From Phaeobacter sp. G2 (GTDB lineage: Bacteria; Pseudomonadota; Alphaproteobacteria; Rhodobacterales; Rhodobacteraceae), in assembly GCA_025163595.1 (NCBI GenBank), contig CP104103.1, positions 67,483 to 131,482 of the forward strand: a stretch of 64,000 bases of DNA, read 5' to 3'. Both the position numbers and the translations under genes were made by a program. This document shows positions 52,364 to 62,014 of the stretch, piece by piece. The notes below the pieces were generated by a model. The model did no database searches. It saw only the letters and a program-made list of their open reading frames with translations, and had not been told where the DNA came from. Every line of letters begins with the position of its first letter. Positions within the stretch are counted from its first letter, which is position 1.

Positions 52364-52849
52364 TTAGGCGCAGGCCTGAACGCCCATTTTGATCAGTTCA
52401 GTGCCTTTCATCTTGTAGACACCGGAGATCTGGTGGCGACCTTTCCGCATGAACCAATCCTTCAATGGTGCTGGATAGTAATCTGCCATCACCTTCGAAA
52501 AGTAATCAAACTGCTGTGGATCCAGTCGACGACCGCTTTTGGAGGGGCCGTGAAACCCAAAGGTTGTGTTGGGATCGACACAGGTGCCAGACAGGCCAAT
52601 GTACATGGTGCAGGTGGAATAGCAGACCTTCCCGCGGATCTGCACCCGGGTGCCATTGCGCTGCAGATTGCCCAGCTCGATCAGGCGATCATGCAGATAT
52701 CCGCCCCGGTCATTGCCAACTACATAGGGCGCGCGTTGGGCGGCATTGGCTGTGTGCATAGGCATAAGCAGAGTTGATACTGCCAAAGTCGCCACCGTGG
52801 CAAACTTGCGCAGTCCAGTGATCGAAAGTGCGGAATTCAGGAACAACAT
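52364..52849 (-). CDS. Exported ClpP-fold-like protein of COG3904 type
   Basis: The start at 52849 (MLFLNSALSITGLRKFATVA) gives 161 residues with a signal peptide ending near ANA. The mature part has GGYLHDRLIELGNLQRNGTR, then RGKVCYSTCTMYIGLSGTCV and FGFHGPS. The CxSxCTxxLG...GFHG pattern is that of periplasmic proteins with a ClpP/crotonase-like fold (COG3904), where the Ser between the cysteines sits at the position of the ClpP nucleophile. Activity is unproven in that family. The longer frame from 52933 is not needed. It may process or sense envelope proteins. Confidence 0.7.
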   Translation of the reverse strand: MLFLNSALSITGLRKFATVATLAVSTLLMPMHTANAAQRAPYVVGNDRGGYLHDRLIELGNLQRNGTRVQIRGKVCYSTCTMYIGLSGTCVDPNTTFGFHGPSKSGRRLDPQQFDYFSKVMADYYPAPLKDWFMRKGRHQISGVYKMKGTELIKMGVQACA

Positions 52850-53100
52850 GGTCAGATCTCCGATGCAGAAAAAAAGCTTCGAAGACTGGATAGGAAAGCC
52901 GCAGGCCGCGCTTAGGCTGATCTTGTGGCGCAAATGCGGAGCTTACCGCTAGTTTTTTGGGAAGTAATATTAAATTATATTAATAGTTTAGCGACCGGGT
53001 ATCCTTTTCCTATATCTTGGGCATGGGGAACGTCAGTTGCCTGACCAGCTGGAAGCTCAGTCCAGATCTTCCAGCACAGGCCCACCCGGAACAGAGTCCC

Positions 53101-53575
53101 CCAATCCTGGGAACTGATCCTGTTGATAAGCGCGTGCTTGACCTGGCACAAGCGAGGCAGATCGACGCCATTTTGGTCAGCGAGCTTTCTCGGTGAGGAC
53201 GGTCGACGCAGGACCTGCTTGAGAGCCTGAACAGGCTCGCAGGGTGGAACGTTTCGGTTGTTGCTATGAATGGGATGACTTTTGAACTCAACACGCCCCA
53301 TGGTCGCATGATGGCCACCATGCTGGCCGGTATTGCCCAGTTCGAGCGTGATCTGTTGAGCGAGCGGGTAAAATCTGGTTTGGTTGCCGCTCCGGCACGC
53401 GGCAAGAAGCTTGGGCGCCAGCCAGGCCAACGGCCAAAATCTGATAAGCTCGCCCCCACAGGTTATCGAAGCCGTGGCGAGTGGAAGGTCATACCGCTGG
53501 ATCGCACGAGACCTAGGCCTCAGTAAAAACACCGTCACTGAAATCATGAAGCGGCATCGCCAGCGACCCTCGTGA
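53101..53575 (+). pseudogene. Decayed Tn3-type serine resolvase
   Basis: The frame reads VLDLAQARQIDAILVSELSR, then TGA where the conserved Trp of RWGRST stands, and continues with GRSTQDLLESLNRLAGW, LNTPHGRMMATMLAGIAQFE and RVKSGLVAAPARGKKLGRQ. Near 53450 a frameshift moves the sequence to a second frame with RSYRWIARDLGLSKNTVTEI, the C-terminal helix-turn-helix. The N-terminal part with the nucleophilic Ser is missing. A nonsense codon, a frameshift and 5' loss show a dead gene. It could be the resolvase of the dead Tn3 element 5 kb away, but the two are separated by polysaccharide genes. Confidence 0.8.
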
Positions 53576-54104
53576 GTAGGTGAGATCTCTTTTGTCAGCA
53601 TGAACTCCGCCAATACCTTCAAACCTGCCCCGGTTTGTGCGCATTTCGTACCAAAGCGTGTGAGAAACACCGCGCTATGATGATGAACTGCGGCACTTGG
53701 GGTCTTTTCCTCCAATTTCCCGGAGGAGAACAAAAAGGTATCACCGCCAGTTTTTGGGGAAAGGTAGGGTTTGGAATGCCCCGCCCCCTGGGGCGGGGTT
53801 TATAAAGGTGTCATTTTTTAGGAGTAAGTGTGAAAGGCGCGCCTAAAGGTTGTGCGTTGTACGAGGGAAGAAGTTGGAAGTATGACAGCGCTGCGGCCCC
53901 CTATTTTATTGAAAAGCTTAGTTTAGTTGCCAAAAACTGATGATTTTCTCTTGTTGATCTCGATACGGAATCGCGTTAACTAAGCCTCAAAAATTTGCGG
54001 AAAATTTTATTAGATTTGGCTATAAGGTGAATATACGTAAGTAATTTTTGCCCTGTTTTCAGGTGTTTTGGGTGTCTATTTAATTTTATCTTAAGGTTGA
54101 GAGT
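53576..54104. other. AT-rich promoter region upstream of the ExoY-like gene
   Basis: A 529-bp gap without a credible gene. It holds a perfect 9-bp GC hairpin (CCCCGCCCC-CT-GGGGCGGGG, 53779-53798) followed by TTTATAAA, the palindrome AGGCGCGCCT at about 53836, and a strongly AT-rich stretch from about 53900 to 54100 that should hold the promoter of the locus 2 export operon. Such a long leader could carry regulator sites; none can be named. Confidence 0.5.
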
Positions 54105-54791
54105 ATGCAGCATTCAGTTCCCTTCCATCAGCATTTAAACGATTACGCCTCCGCAGCTGACATCGTTCCTCAACCAGTAGGGATTTATTACGCCTTTGGA
54201 AAAAGGGCATTTGATCTGGTGCTTGCCTTTATTTTACTGCCTGTTCTAACGCCAATCATTCTTGGGTTGTGGGCTTATTCCCGTCGAGATGGCGCACCTG
54301 GGTTCTTTGGGCACGCCCGTATTGGCCAGAAGGGAGAGGTTTTCAAATGCTGGAAGGTGCGCAGTATGGTTGCAGATGCCGAATCCCGACTTGAAGCCTA
54401 TCTGAAGGCCAATCCAGAAGCGGCGGCAGAATGGGCCAGGGATCACAAACTCACAAATGACCCACGGATTACCCGGTTTGGGCAGTTCATACGTAAGACT
54501 AGCCTCGATGAGCTGCCCCAGATCTGGAATGTAATCAAAGGCGAGATGAGCTTTGTCGGGCCGCGCCCAGTAGTGACAAAAGAGCTGGAAAAATATGGCC
54601 AGGATCTGCCCTCTTATCTAGCGCAAAAGCCTGGTATCACAGGTCTGTGGCAGGTTTCCGGGCGCAATGACGTCAGCTATGATGAACGGGTGCAGATGGA
54701 TGTGGATTACCTTGAAAACCGTAGTTTTCTCATGGACTTGAAAATTATCGGAAAAACAGCGCTTTCGGTTCTCGGGCGTACCGGCCGCTGA
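54105..54791 (+). CDS. Undecaprenyl-phosphate sugar-1-phosphate transferase (ExoY-like)
   Basis: A 228-residue priming transferase. It has one membrane helix ([20 protein letters not shown]), then [57 protein letters not shown] and a D-Y-L end, the typical ExoY/WcaJ catalytic half. In rhizobia ExoY places galactose-1-phosphate on the lipid carrier and starts succinoglycan repeat synthesis; the sugar used here is unknown. It precedes the co-polymerase kinase gene by 108 bp, on the same strand. It is a different subtype from the shorter transferase of locus 1. Confidence 0.93.
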   Translation: MQHSVPFHQHLNDYASAADIVPQPVGIYYAFGKRAFDLVLAFILLPVLTPIILGLWAYSRRDGAPGFFGHARIGQKGEVFKCWKVRSMVADAESRLEAYLKANPEAAAEWARDHKLTNDPRITRFGQFIRKTSLDELPQIWNVIKGEMSFVGPRPVVTKELEKYGQDLPSYLAQKPGITGLWQVSGRNDVSYDERVQMDVDYLENRSFLMDLKIIGKTALSVLGRTGR

Positions 54792-54899
54792 GGGGCTCGT
54801 AACACGAACAGGACAATGATAGTTTTTATAGTTACTTCGATAGGCTATCCGTGCTGCTAGGTACGGGTAGCCTGTCCATTTTGAAGGTCCCTTTGACAA

Positions 54900-57038
54900 A
54901 TGAAGCAATCACAGTTGACCAACGTTGCACAGATCCACCAGCGTCACCCTCCTGAAACAGACACGCCAGAGGACGATGTCATCGACATTGGGGCTCTCAT
55001 TGCAACCCTGTGGCGTGGCAAATGGATTGTGTTACTTACGACGCTGATTGCGATCACTCTGGGTGGGTATTATGCCTATGTGGCGGCGACGCCGCTTTAC
55101 ACCTCCAGTGCGGTGGTGATGCTGGAAACAGATCAGAAAAGCGTCGTGGACCTTGAGAGCGTCGTGGGCGGTCTGACCGGGGATAGTACTGAGGTCAACT
55201 CAGAGCTCGAAGTGTTGAAATCCCGCGGCCTGATGGGGAAGGTTGTCGACCAACTTGATCTGGTCTCCGACCCTGAATTTAACGAGGAGCTTCAACTGCC
55301 CTCTGCTATTGATGGGTTGAAGGATCAGGTTAAGGCCTTGTTGGGGGTAACGGATGCTTCGGCAGAGATCTCGGCTGAGCTTCAGGACAAAATCACTCGA
55401 GATAGTGTGATCTCGGCACTTCTGGAACGTGTTGCAGTACGGAATGTACCATTGAGCCTGGTTTTTCAGGTAACCGTAACTACTGAGGCTGCCACAAAAT
55501 CTGCCTTGGTCGCTGATACGATTGTCGACCTGTATATCCTCAATCAGATCGAGGTAAAGTTTGACGCTACTGAGCAAGCAACCACCTGGCTAACAGACAG
55601 GGTTACCGAACTGCAGGTCCAACTCGAAGTTGCGGAGGCCAAAGTCACCGAGTTCAATGGCTCTACGGCCTTGATTTCACCCGAGGTCCTCCAGGCGCAG
55701 GAAATTCAGCTAAAAGATCTGCGGGAGCGGATCTTGCTGGCCAAAGCCTCGGAAGGGGCGGCGCGCGCCCGGCACAATGATTTAAAAACAGCCGAAGGAC
55801 GTACAGCGCAGGCAGAGCTGAGTGGTGATCCGCAACTGCAGCGGTTGTTGCGCCAGATCGACACGCAGCCTACTGCTGCCTCCACCTTTGATACCACCTT
55901 TCAGCGGCTGCTGGCCCGGGCTGGACTTGAAGCCCGCCGTGCGACGCAACAGGTTGCATCGTTGGAGCTGTCTGAGCGCAGCCTTTCAGAGCAAGTCGCG
56001 CAGCAAAACACGGATCTAATTACCCTGCAGCAACTGACCCGTGAAGCCGAAGCGAACCGTTTGCTGTATGAGTATTTCCTGACCCGCCTGAAAGAAACCT
56101 CTGCGCAGGAAGGGATCCAGAAAGCAGACAGCCGGATGCTGTCTCAGGCTGTGGTGCCGCAGAAGCCTTCAGAGCCAAAGAAACCCCTGATCCTCGCTAT
56201 GAGCGGTATTCTGGGTCTGATGCTGGGCACCGGACTTGTCCTTCTGGCAGAGGCCCGCCGCAGCGGGTTCCGGTCCAGTAAGGATCTTGAGCAACGTACC
56301 GGATATAGCGTTCTGGGACAAATCCCCACCTTCCCGGCCAATGGGCCGCGCAAGATTTTGCAATACCTTTCTGATAAACCCTCTTCTGCAACCGCAGAGG
56401 CCGTGCGCAATCTGCGTACCTCTATCCTGCTGTCCAATGTGGATACCCCGCCTCAGGTGATCATGATGACCTCGTCGTTGCCGGGAGAAGGAAAGACCAC
56501 CAACTCGCTCGCACTAGCGCAGAACTTTATCGGAGTAGGCAAGAAAGTTCTATTAATCGAGGGGGACCTCAGGCGCCTGACTTTGACGGCACAATTACAG
56601 GGCAAACCGTTAAAAGGTATCGTCTCGGTATTGACGGGTGATGCCACCTTGGAAGCGGCGGTGTTTCGCGATGAGCTGGTCGGATGTGATGTTTTGGCCG
56701 GCGAAAAAACGTCAACAAATGCTGCGGATCTCTTTGCCTCAGAAAAGTTTCGTCAGCTGATTGAAGATGTGCGGGAGGTCTACGATGTGATCTTGATCGA
56801 CACGCCGCCCGTGCTTTTGGTCTCGGATGCGCGTTTGATTGCCCGCCACGTGGATGCTGCTCTTTTGACGGTAAAGTGGGATACGACGTCTGATCAGGAT
56901 GTGATGGAATCTTTGCGCTTGTTCCATACAGACAACCTGCGCCTGTCGGGCCTGGTTTTGGGGCAGATCAATGCGCGTCGGATGAAGTCCTATGGCTATA
57001 GCTACGGCAACTACGGCTCAGCCTATTATTCAAACTAA
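54900..57038 (+). CDS. Wzz/BY-kinase polysaccharide co-polymerase (Wzc/ExoP-like)
   Basis: A 712-residue inner-membrane protein. The Wzz domain begins [20 protein letters not shown] with TM1 at about 38-58; a long periplasmic coiled coil follows and TM2 lies near 429-450 ([19 protein letters not shown]). The cytoplasmic BY-kinase domain has Walker [11 protein letters not shown] (525-534, Lys532), Walker A' [10 protein letters not shown] and Walker [16 protein letters not shown]. The tail [15 protein letters not shown] carries six Tyr, the likely autophosphorylation cluster. Such proteins set chain length and couple polymerisation to export through the Wza channel. A bidirectional terminator follows the stop. 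Confidence 0.95.
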   Translation: MKQSQLTNVAQIHQRHPPETDTPEDDVIDIGALIATLWRGKWIVLLTTLIAITLGGYYAYVAATPLYTSSAVVMLETDQKSVVDLESVVGGLTGDSTEVNSELEVLKSRGLMGKVVDQLDLVSDPEFNEELQLPSAIDGLKDQVKALLGVTDASAEISAELQDKITRDSVISALLERVAVRNVPLSLVFQVTVTTEAATKSALVADTIVDLYILNQIEVKFDATEQATTWLTDRVTELQVQLEVAEAKVTEFNGSTALISPEVLQAQEIQLKDLRERILLAKASEGAARARHNDLKTAEGRTAQAELSGDPQLQRLLRQIDTQPTAASTFDTTFQRLLARAGLEARRATQQVASLELSERSLSEQVAQQNTDLITLQQLTREAEANRLLYEYFLTRLKETSAQEGIQKADSRMLSQAVVPQKPSEPKKPLILAMSGILGLMLGTGLVLLAEARRSGFRSSKDLEQRTGYSVLGQIPTFPANGPRKILQYLSDKPSSATAEAVRNLRTSILLSNVDTPPQVIMMTSSLPGEGKTTNSLALAQNFIGVGKKVLLIEGDLRRLTLTAQLQGKPLKGIVSVLTGDATLEAAVFRDELVGCDVLAGEKTSTNAADLFASEKFRQLIEDVREVYDVILIDTPPVLLVSDARLIARHVDAALLTVKWDTTSDQDVMESLRLFHTDNLRLSGLVLGQINARRMKSYGYSYGNYGSAYYSN

Positions 57039-57085
57039 CGATACCAACTATCCTGGGATATGTTCAGGAATGAGGCTGTATGGAC

Positions 57086-57120
57086 AACAAAGGCGCGCCC
57101 GATCCAGACGCGCCTTTGTT
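57086..57120. terminator. Bidirectional terminator between wzc-like and YjbE-like genes
   Basis: AACAAAGGCGCG and CGCGCCTTTGTT form a perfect 12-bp stem with an 11-base loop, between convergent genes. Both strands end in T-rich sequence, so it can stop transcription from either side. Confidence 0.85.
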
Positions 57121-57133
57121 CTTACTTAGATCT

Positions 57134-57451
57134 TTAATTCGTGCTGGTGCTGCTGGTCGTCGATGGTGTCGAGCCACCACTACCTGCAGCGGCAACACCT
57201 GCTGCTGCAGCGACGGCACCCAAGGCCGGCGCAACAAGCGGAACAAAACCAGTAACCCCGGCAGCCGCAGCGGCTCCCGCAGCTCCGGCGCCTGCACCCG
57301 CTCCGGCGCCTGCACCCGCTCCGGCGCCTGCACCCGCTCCGGTGCCCGCACCCGTCCCGGTGCCCGCACCCGCCCCGGTGCCTGGTACTGTGACCTGCGC
57401 TGAAAGCGAGGTTCCCATGAGAGCAAGGGTCAAAATGGTAATTCTGATCAT
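57134..57451 (-). CDS. Small Gly/Ala-repeat exported peptide (second YjbE-like)
   Basis: The start at 57451 (MIRITILTLALMGTSLSAQ) has AGGAG seven bases upstream and gives 105 residues with a signal peptide. The mature part begins VTVPGTGAGAGTGTGAG and continues as a GA dipeptide array, an Ala-rich segment, FVPLVAPALGAVAAAAGVA and a Ser/Thr-rich tail. This mirrors the peptide at 23426-23683: signal, Gly/Ala block, hydrophobic block, Thr-rich tail. It is divergent from the YjbH/YjbF/Wza operon. The GA array is encoded by near-perfect 18-bp and 12-bp DNA repeats (about 57285-57375), so its length may vary between strains. Confidence 0.7.
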   Translation of the reverse strand: MIRITILTLALMGTSLSAQVTVPGTGAGAGTGTGAGTGAGAGAGAGAGAGAGAGAGAAGAAAAAGVTGFVPLVAPALGAVAAAAGVAAAGSGGSTPSTTSSTSTN

Positions 57452-57782
57452 TAGAAATACTCCTAAACACATTCTCGCATAGTGTAGCATATTCGGTTGA
57501 TGCTGAGAATGTTGGATTCTGCCACAGACTGTGAATTAAGCCCACGAAGAGAAGTATTTTGAGGCGCGATTATTTTACATCAGGGCTACTGTTGCCTGTC
57601 TTTACGCCATTTGAGAAAAAGGGCCTACGGATGAGGCAATTATTGTGAATTTGGCACGCAATACAAACAGAATCACATGATGCAAAAACAACCCATACAG
57701 GCGCGAACTTTCAACAATCCGGGCGACACGGGGTGGTCGTTCATCTAGTAAAAACGTGAGTTAACAAAATAGATTAAATCCA
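57452..57782. other. 331-bp divergent promoter region
   Basis: It separates the second YjbE-like gene (minus) from the YjbH-like operon (plus). It is AT-rich with no reading frame or strong hairpin. Promoters for both directions should be here, but no reliable -35/-10 pair was identified. Confidence 0.5.
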
Positions 57783-59900
57783 GTGAAGCTTTTTACCGCC
57801 AAACGCTTAGTGAGCCTATGCCTCTCTGTGTCTGCAGTTAGCTTGTCGACAGCAACGGCTCAGACGGTTTCAAACTATGGAACACCTGGCCTTCTGGAGA
57901 TCCCGAGTGCCGAGATGTTCGAGGATGGCACCCTCGCGTTTACTGGTGGCATGCTGGACGGTACCCTGCGCACAACCATGACCTTTCAGATGCTGCCCTG
58001 GGTGCACGGAAGTTTTCGCTATGCGGTGATTGAAGGCTTTGATGGTGCAATTGGTAATCGGTATGACCGTAGCTTTGACATCCATTTTCAGCTTCGTGAA
58101 GAAAGCAGTCGCGCGCCGGCCGTTGCCCTGGGCCTCAGGGATTTTGGCGGGACCGGGATTTATGCGTCAGAATACTTAGTCGCGACTAAAACCATCCAGG
58201 AGCGCTTTAAACTCACAGCTGGGATTGGCTGGGGCAGGATCGCAGGGCGCGGCAGCTTCAGCAATCCTCTAGGGCATTTCTTCGAAAGATTTAATACAAG
58301 ACCAGGCTCTGGTGCCGGTGGTATTGGAGCTACTGGACAGTTAGATTTTGGGAACTGGTTCCGCGGAGATGCTGCACTGTTTGGTGGTGTTAGCTGGCGT
58401 TACAGTGATCGCCTCACTTTTATGGCTGAATACTCTCCTGATCTATACCCAAGAGAAACTCAAAATATCGGATTTGAGGCGCGATCGCCTCTGAACGTTG
58501 GCGTCCAGTATAGATTCAAAAACGGTGCGCAGCTCACTGGATCTTATCTTTATGGGTCCACCCTTGGTTTCAGCTACACCTACTTTATAGACCCCAAAAA
58601 GAGCGTAGCCCCGGGCGGCCAAGGCGCTTCGCCGCCTCCTCTGTTACCAGTTGACCGAGTGGCCCTAGCGAGTTGGAATCTTGACGATGACACTGGTAGA
58701 CCAGCGCAAAAACAGGCGGTTTTGCGGCAACAGCTGAACGAGCAGGGGCTGCGGCTGGTTTCTTTGGAGCGACATGGCGAAACCGTCAGTATCGGCGTGG
58801 AAAATGGCACCTATGGCCAGGCGGCGCAGGCGGTTGGGCGCGCAGCGCGTGTTCTGGCCAACACCCAGGAGCCAGAGGTCGAAGCCTTCGATATCGCGAT
58901 AGTCAGCAATGGGGTGCCTCTCAGCTCGGTGCGCATTAACCGTGCCGATCTTTATGAGTTGGAGTACGATCCAGACGGGGCTTGGCGCAGCTTTGCCCGT
59001 GCGGAGGTTTCCAATGCGGTGCCGCTTTTTGAAGGCCATCTGACCGAGGGCGCTTTTCCTGATTTCAAGTATCGTATCGGCCCCTATTTTCAGGCGTCTT
59101 TCTTTGATCCTGACTCGCCGTTGCGGTATGAAATTGGCGCGACACTGGGCGCGGACTATACCCTGCGCCCAGGCCTTAGCTTTTCCGGTTCGGTCCGTAT
59201 GCCTTTGGCTGGCAACCTGGACACTGTAACGCGAGTGTCTAATTCTGTTTTGCCTAAGGTCCGGTCGAATTGGGCGCGCTACGCAAAAGAATCCGACCTA
59301 CGGCTAGAACACCTGACCGCAGAACATATCTGGCAGCCGGGTCGCGATCTTTATGCCCGCGCTACCTTTGGCTATCTTGAAACCATGTATGGTGGGCTTT
59401 CTGCTGAGCTGCTCTGGTTCCCGATCAACAGCCGTCTGGCGGTAGGGGGGGAATTGAACTACGTCAAACAGCGCGATTTTGATGTACTCTTTGGGTTCCA
59501 GGACTATTCAGTCACGACTGGTCACATCTCGGCTTACTACGACTTGCCCGGCGACTACCATGCGCAGGTGGATGTGGGCCGATATCTCGCTGGTGATTAC
59601 GGGGCGACCCTCTCTGTGGATCGAGAGTTCAACAATGGTTTTAAGGTTGGTGCGTTTTTCACTCTGACCGATGTTGGCTTTAGCGATTTTGGAGAGGGCT
59701 CCTTTGACAAAGGCATTCGGCTTGAAATTCCCGTTTCCTGGCTCACAGGGCGGCCTACCCGCAACAAGCTGGGGCAGGTGATCCGGCCGGTTCTGCGCGA
59801 CGGGGGGGCGCGGCTTAATGTGCGTAACCGCCTTTATGGCTTTACCCGCGACGCGCGCAGCCAGCAGTTGGCCAAAGGCTGGGGGCGGTTCCTGCGATGA
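57783..59900 (+). CDS. YjbH/GfcD-family outer-membrane beta-barrel protein (second copy)
   Basis: A 705-residue protein from a GTG start at 57783 with signal peptide (LVSLCLSVSAVSLSTATAQ). YGTPGLLEIPSAEMFEDGTL, LGLRDFGGTGIYASEYLVA, IWQPGRDLYARATFG and GEGSFDKGIRLEIPVSWL correspond in order to segments of the YjbH-like protein at 24525-26777, so the two are paralogues, though quite diverged. It starts a coupled operon: its stop overlaps the YjbF-like start by 4 bp. The likely role is outer-membrane passage or processing of the locus 2 polysaccharide. Confidence 0.9.
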   Translation: MKLFTAKRLVSLCLSVSAVSLSTATAQTVSNYGTPGLLEIPSAEMFEDGTLAFTGGMLDGTLRTTMTFQMLPWVHGSFRYAVIEGFDGAIGNRYDRSFDIHFQLREESSRAPAVALGLRDFGGTGIYASEYLVATKTIQERFKLTAGIGWGRIAGRGSFSNPLGHFFERFNTRPGSGAGGIGATGQLDFGNWFRGDAALFGGVSWRYSDRLTFMAEYSPDLYPRETQNIGFEARSPLNVGVQYRFKNGAQLTGSYLYGSTLGFSYTYFIDPKKSVAPGGQGASPPPLLPVDRVALASWNLDDDTGRPAQKQAVLRQQLNEQGLRLVSLERHGETVSIGVENGTYGQAAQAVGRAARVLANTQEPEVEAFDIAIVSNGVPLSSVRINRADLYELEYDPDGAWRSFARAEVSNAVPLFEGHLTEGAFPDFKYRIGPYFQASFFDPDSPLRYEIGATLGADYTLRPGLSFSGSVRMPLAGNLDTVTRVSNSVLPKVRSNWARYAKESDLRLEHLTAEHIWQPGRDLYARATFGYLETMYGGLSAELLWFPINSRLAVGGELNYVKQRDFDVLFGFQDYSVTTGHISAYYDLPGDYHAQVDVGRYLAGDYGATLSVDREFNNGFKVGAFFTLTDVGFSDFGEGSFDKGIRLEIPVSWLTGRPTRNKLGQVIRPVLRDGGARLNVRNRLYGFTRDARSQQLAKGWGRFLR

Positions 59901-60535
59901 TCCGGCGTCTTTTCCCCTTTGTCTTGCTTAGCCTGCTGGTTGCCTGCGGTGATGCAAAGGACGACTTTGATCTGTTGCGCGGCTCTCTGAACCGCGATGC
60001 GCCGCGGTTTCATCCGCGCGCCAATGCACTGGCCTCGGTGCGCCCGATCCCACCCCGCCTGGAGGTGGGCTTTCCCAGCCGTGATCTCTCTGGGGTTATG
60101 CTGCTGGAAACCCAGCGCGCCGGCACGCAAACGTGGCTAACGGCGGATGGGGCCACCATCACGCTGAAGGGCGGTATGCTGACGTCGGCCAAAGGCTTTG
60201 GCTCTGGCCTTGCAGGCTCTGATATCCGCCAGAGCCTGGCACTGGTGCAGGCGGGGCAAGCCGGAACCGCCGAGCGGTTCCACAGTTTTCTGAATGGCAA
60301 TGACGAGATCGAGCTGCATGCCTACCGGTGCGAAATCACCCCGCAGGGCCGCGCGGAGATTTTTGTCCAAGGTTTGGCGATTTCGGCCCTGAAGATGGAA
60401 GAGGACTGTTTTGGAGCCGATCAGGTTTTCAGCAACACCTATTGGCTGCGCCCCAATAGCCCTGAGATTATCCAGTCTTCGCAGTGGACTGGTGACTTTC
60501 TCGGCAACCTCTTTATGAAGAGGGTACCAGAGTGA
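59897..60535 (+). CDS. YjbF/GfcB-family lipoprotein (second copy)
   Basis: A 212-residue lipoprotein with lipobox LVAC (Cys17). The internal segments TITLKGGMLTSAKGFGSGLAG and NTYWLRPNSPEIIQSSQWTG match the layout of the YjbF-like protein of locus 1 (GLLIATRGLPGNL; NDYWVDSRSQKVWKSRQW). It overlaps both neighbours by 4 bp, upstream the YjbH-like gene and downstream the Wza-like gene (GTGA), which indicates tight translational coupling of all three. This suggests that YjbH, YjbF and Wza products are needed in fixed proportions. Confidence 0.85.
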   Translation: MIRRLFPFVLLSLLVACGDAKDDFDLLRGSLNRDAPRFHPRANALASVRPIPPRLEVGFPSRDLSGVMLLETQRAGTQTWLTADGATITLKGGMLTSAKGFGSGLAGSDIRQSLALVQAGQAGTAERFHSFLNGNDEIELHAYRCEITPQGRAEIFVQGLAISALKMEEDCFGADQVFSNTYWLRPNSPEIIQSSQWTGDFLGNLFMKRVPE

Positions 60536-61947
60536 ATTTGAGATTTTTAGTGATTGGAGACAGCATCGTGCGCCCATTTACCCTTGCTTGTAGCGCCCTT
60601 GCCATAGCCGGGATCTTGGCGGGATGTTCTACAATCTATCGCAGCCCTTCTGTCAAAGCCGGTGTGTCTGACACCGGAAAGGTCCGTGTAGTGGCAATGA
60701 CGCCAGAAACGGTTCTGGTGGCTAACCGCGCGTCATATCAGCCTAAAACGTTGCCTGTGGTCTTTGGTTTGTCGGCTGGATCCGGTGCCGGCGCGTCCCC
60801 GCGCGGAATTGGTACACTACCTGCGGCCCCCTCGACCCAAGATGGCGTGCGCAATGCGCTGCGTCTGGATCCGCCCCCTCCTGTCACCAATGGTCCCTAT
60901 ACCATCGGCGTGGGCGATGTTGTCGTGCTCTCGACACCCTCTACTCAGGGTACAGTCGGTGAGCTTTCTGGGCTTTTGGCAGCGCAGAACAGTCGCAATG
61001 GCTATACGGTTCAGGATGATGGCTCGATCAACATCCCGGATGTGGGCCGCGTACGTCTTGCCGGTCTCACGGTGGACGAGGGCGAAGCGCTCTTGTTCCA
61101 GCGCCTGGTAGAAAATCAGCTGGATCCGACATTCAGCCTTGAAGTGTCAGAATTTAACTCCCGCCGCGTCTCGGTCGGCGGCGCCGTGGGGCAGCCAGGT
61201 GTCATGCCGATCACACTTACGCCGCTAACTTTGGGCGAAGCCCTCTCCAGCGCGGGCTCTGTCTCTGTTGGGGATATCGATGTGAGCTCTGTGCGCATCT
61301 ACCGCGACGGAGAGATGTACCAAATTCCGCTGGAGGATCTCTATTCCCGCTCTGACTTGCAAAACCTGCATTTGCTCGCTGGAGATTCAGTTTTTGTCGA
61401 TACCGATTACGATCTCAGCCGTGCTGAACGGTATTTCTCCCAGCAGATTCAACGGGCGCAGACAACTGTTTCTGGACGTGAAATCGCACTGGATGAGTTG
61501 ACCGCTGCCGTTAGTCTACGCCGTGCTGAATTGAATGAACGGCGCGAAAACTTCACCCAAACTATCGAACTCGATGCCGTTGATCGCGACTATGTCTATC
61601 TGAGCGGCGAAGTCCGCAACCAGGGCCGGTATACGCTGCCCTTCAATCGGAAGGCCGTATTGGCGGATGCGCTGTTTGATACAGGCGGCGGAATTGCAAA
61701 GGAAACAGGGGATGCGTCCGAGGTATATGTACTGCGGGCCTCGGATGATGTGCGCGAGTTTGGTGCTGTGACTGCTTGGCACTTGGATGTGCGTAATGTC
61801 GCGAACCTGGCCATGGCCTCCAAGTTTGAGCTGCGCCCCGATGACATTGTGTTTATTGCTGAAAACCCTGTGACGCGCTGGGGTCGTACGATCGATCAGA
61901 TTACACCGTCACTGATCACTGCACCCATCAATGCGCTTGGGGATTGA
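60532..61947 (+). CDS. Polysaccharide export lipoprotein (Wza-like, second copy)
   Basis: A 471-residue lipoprotein; the GTG at 60532 overlaps the upstream stop, while another GTG at 60568 would give a more typical signal peptide. The lipobox is LAGC (Cys32 in the long form). The export domain opens with YTIGVGDVVVLSTPSTQG, followed by NIPDVGRVRLAGLTVDEGEA, an SLBB-type segment VSVGGAVGQPGVMPITLTPL and a second one VYLSGEVRNQGRYTLPF. A helical stretch with RAEL/NERRE between the two is unusual. It should form the outer-membrane channel working with the Wzc-like kinase 3.5 kb upstream. Confidence 0.93.
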   Translation: MNLRFLVIGDSIVRPFTLACSALAIAGILAGCSTIYRSPSVKAGVSDTGKVRVVAMTPETVLVANRASYQPKTLPVVFGLSAGSGAGASPRGIGTLPAAPSTQDGVRNALRLDPPPPVTNGPYTIGVGDVVVLSTPSTQGTVGELSGLLAAQNSRNGYTVQDDGSINIPDVGRVRLAGLTVDEGEALLFQRLVENQLDPTFSLEVSEFNSRRVSVGGAVGQPGVMPITLTPLTLGEALSSAGSVSVGDIDVSSVRIYRDGEMYQIPLEDLYSRSDLQNLHLLAGDSVFVDTDYDLSRAERYFSQQIQRAQTTVSGREIALDELTAAVSLRRAELNERRENFTQTIELDAVDRDYVYLSGEVRNQGRYTLPFNRKAVLADALFDTGGGIAKETGDASEVYVLRASDDVREFGAVTAWHLDVRNVANLAMASKFELRPDDIVFIAENPVTRWGRTIDQITPSLITAPINALGD

Positions 61948-62014
61948 CTTGGCCTCTTGTGCCCTCCCTTTGAAGTCGTCCGCTTCTATCGTCTAAGAGC
62001 GTATCCTGACATCG

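Noticed and set aside
52975..53733. 252-aa minus-strand open frame
   Set aside because: It is antisense to the resolvase remnant, whose frames match serine recombinase motifs.
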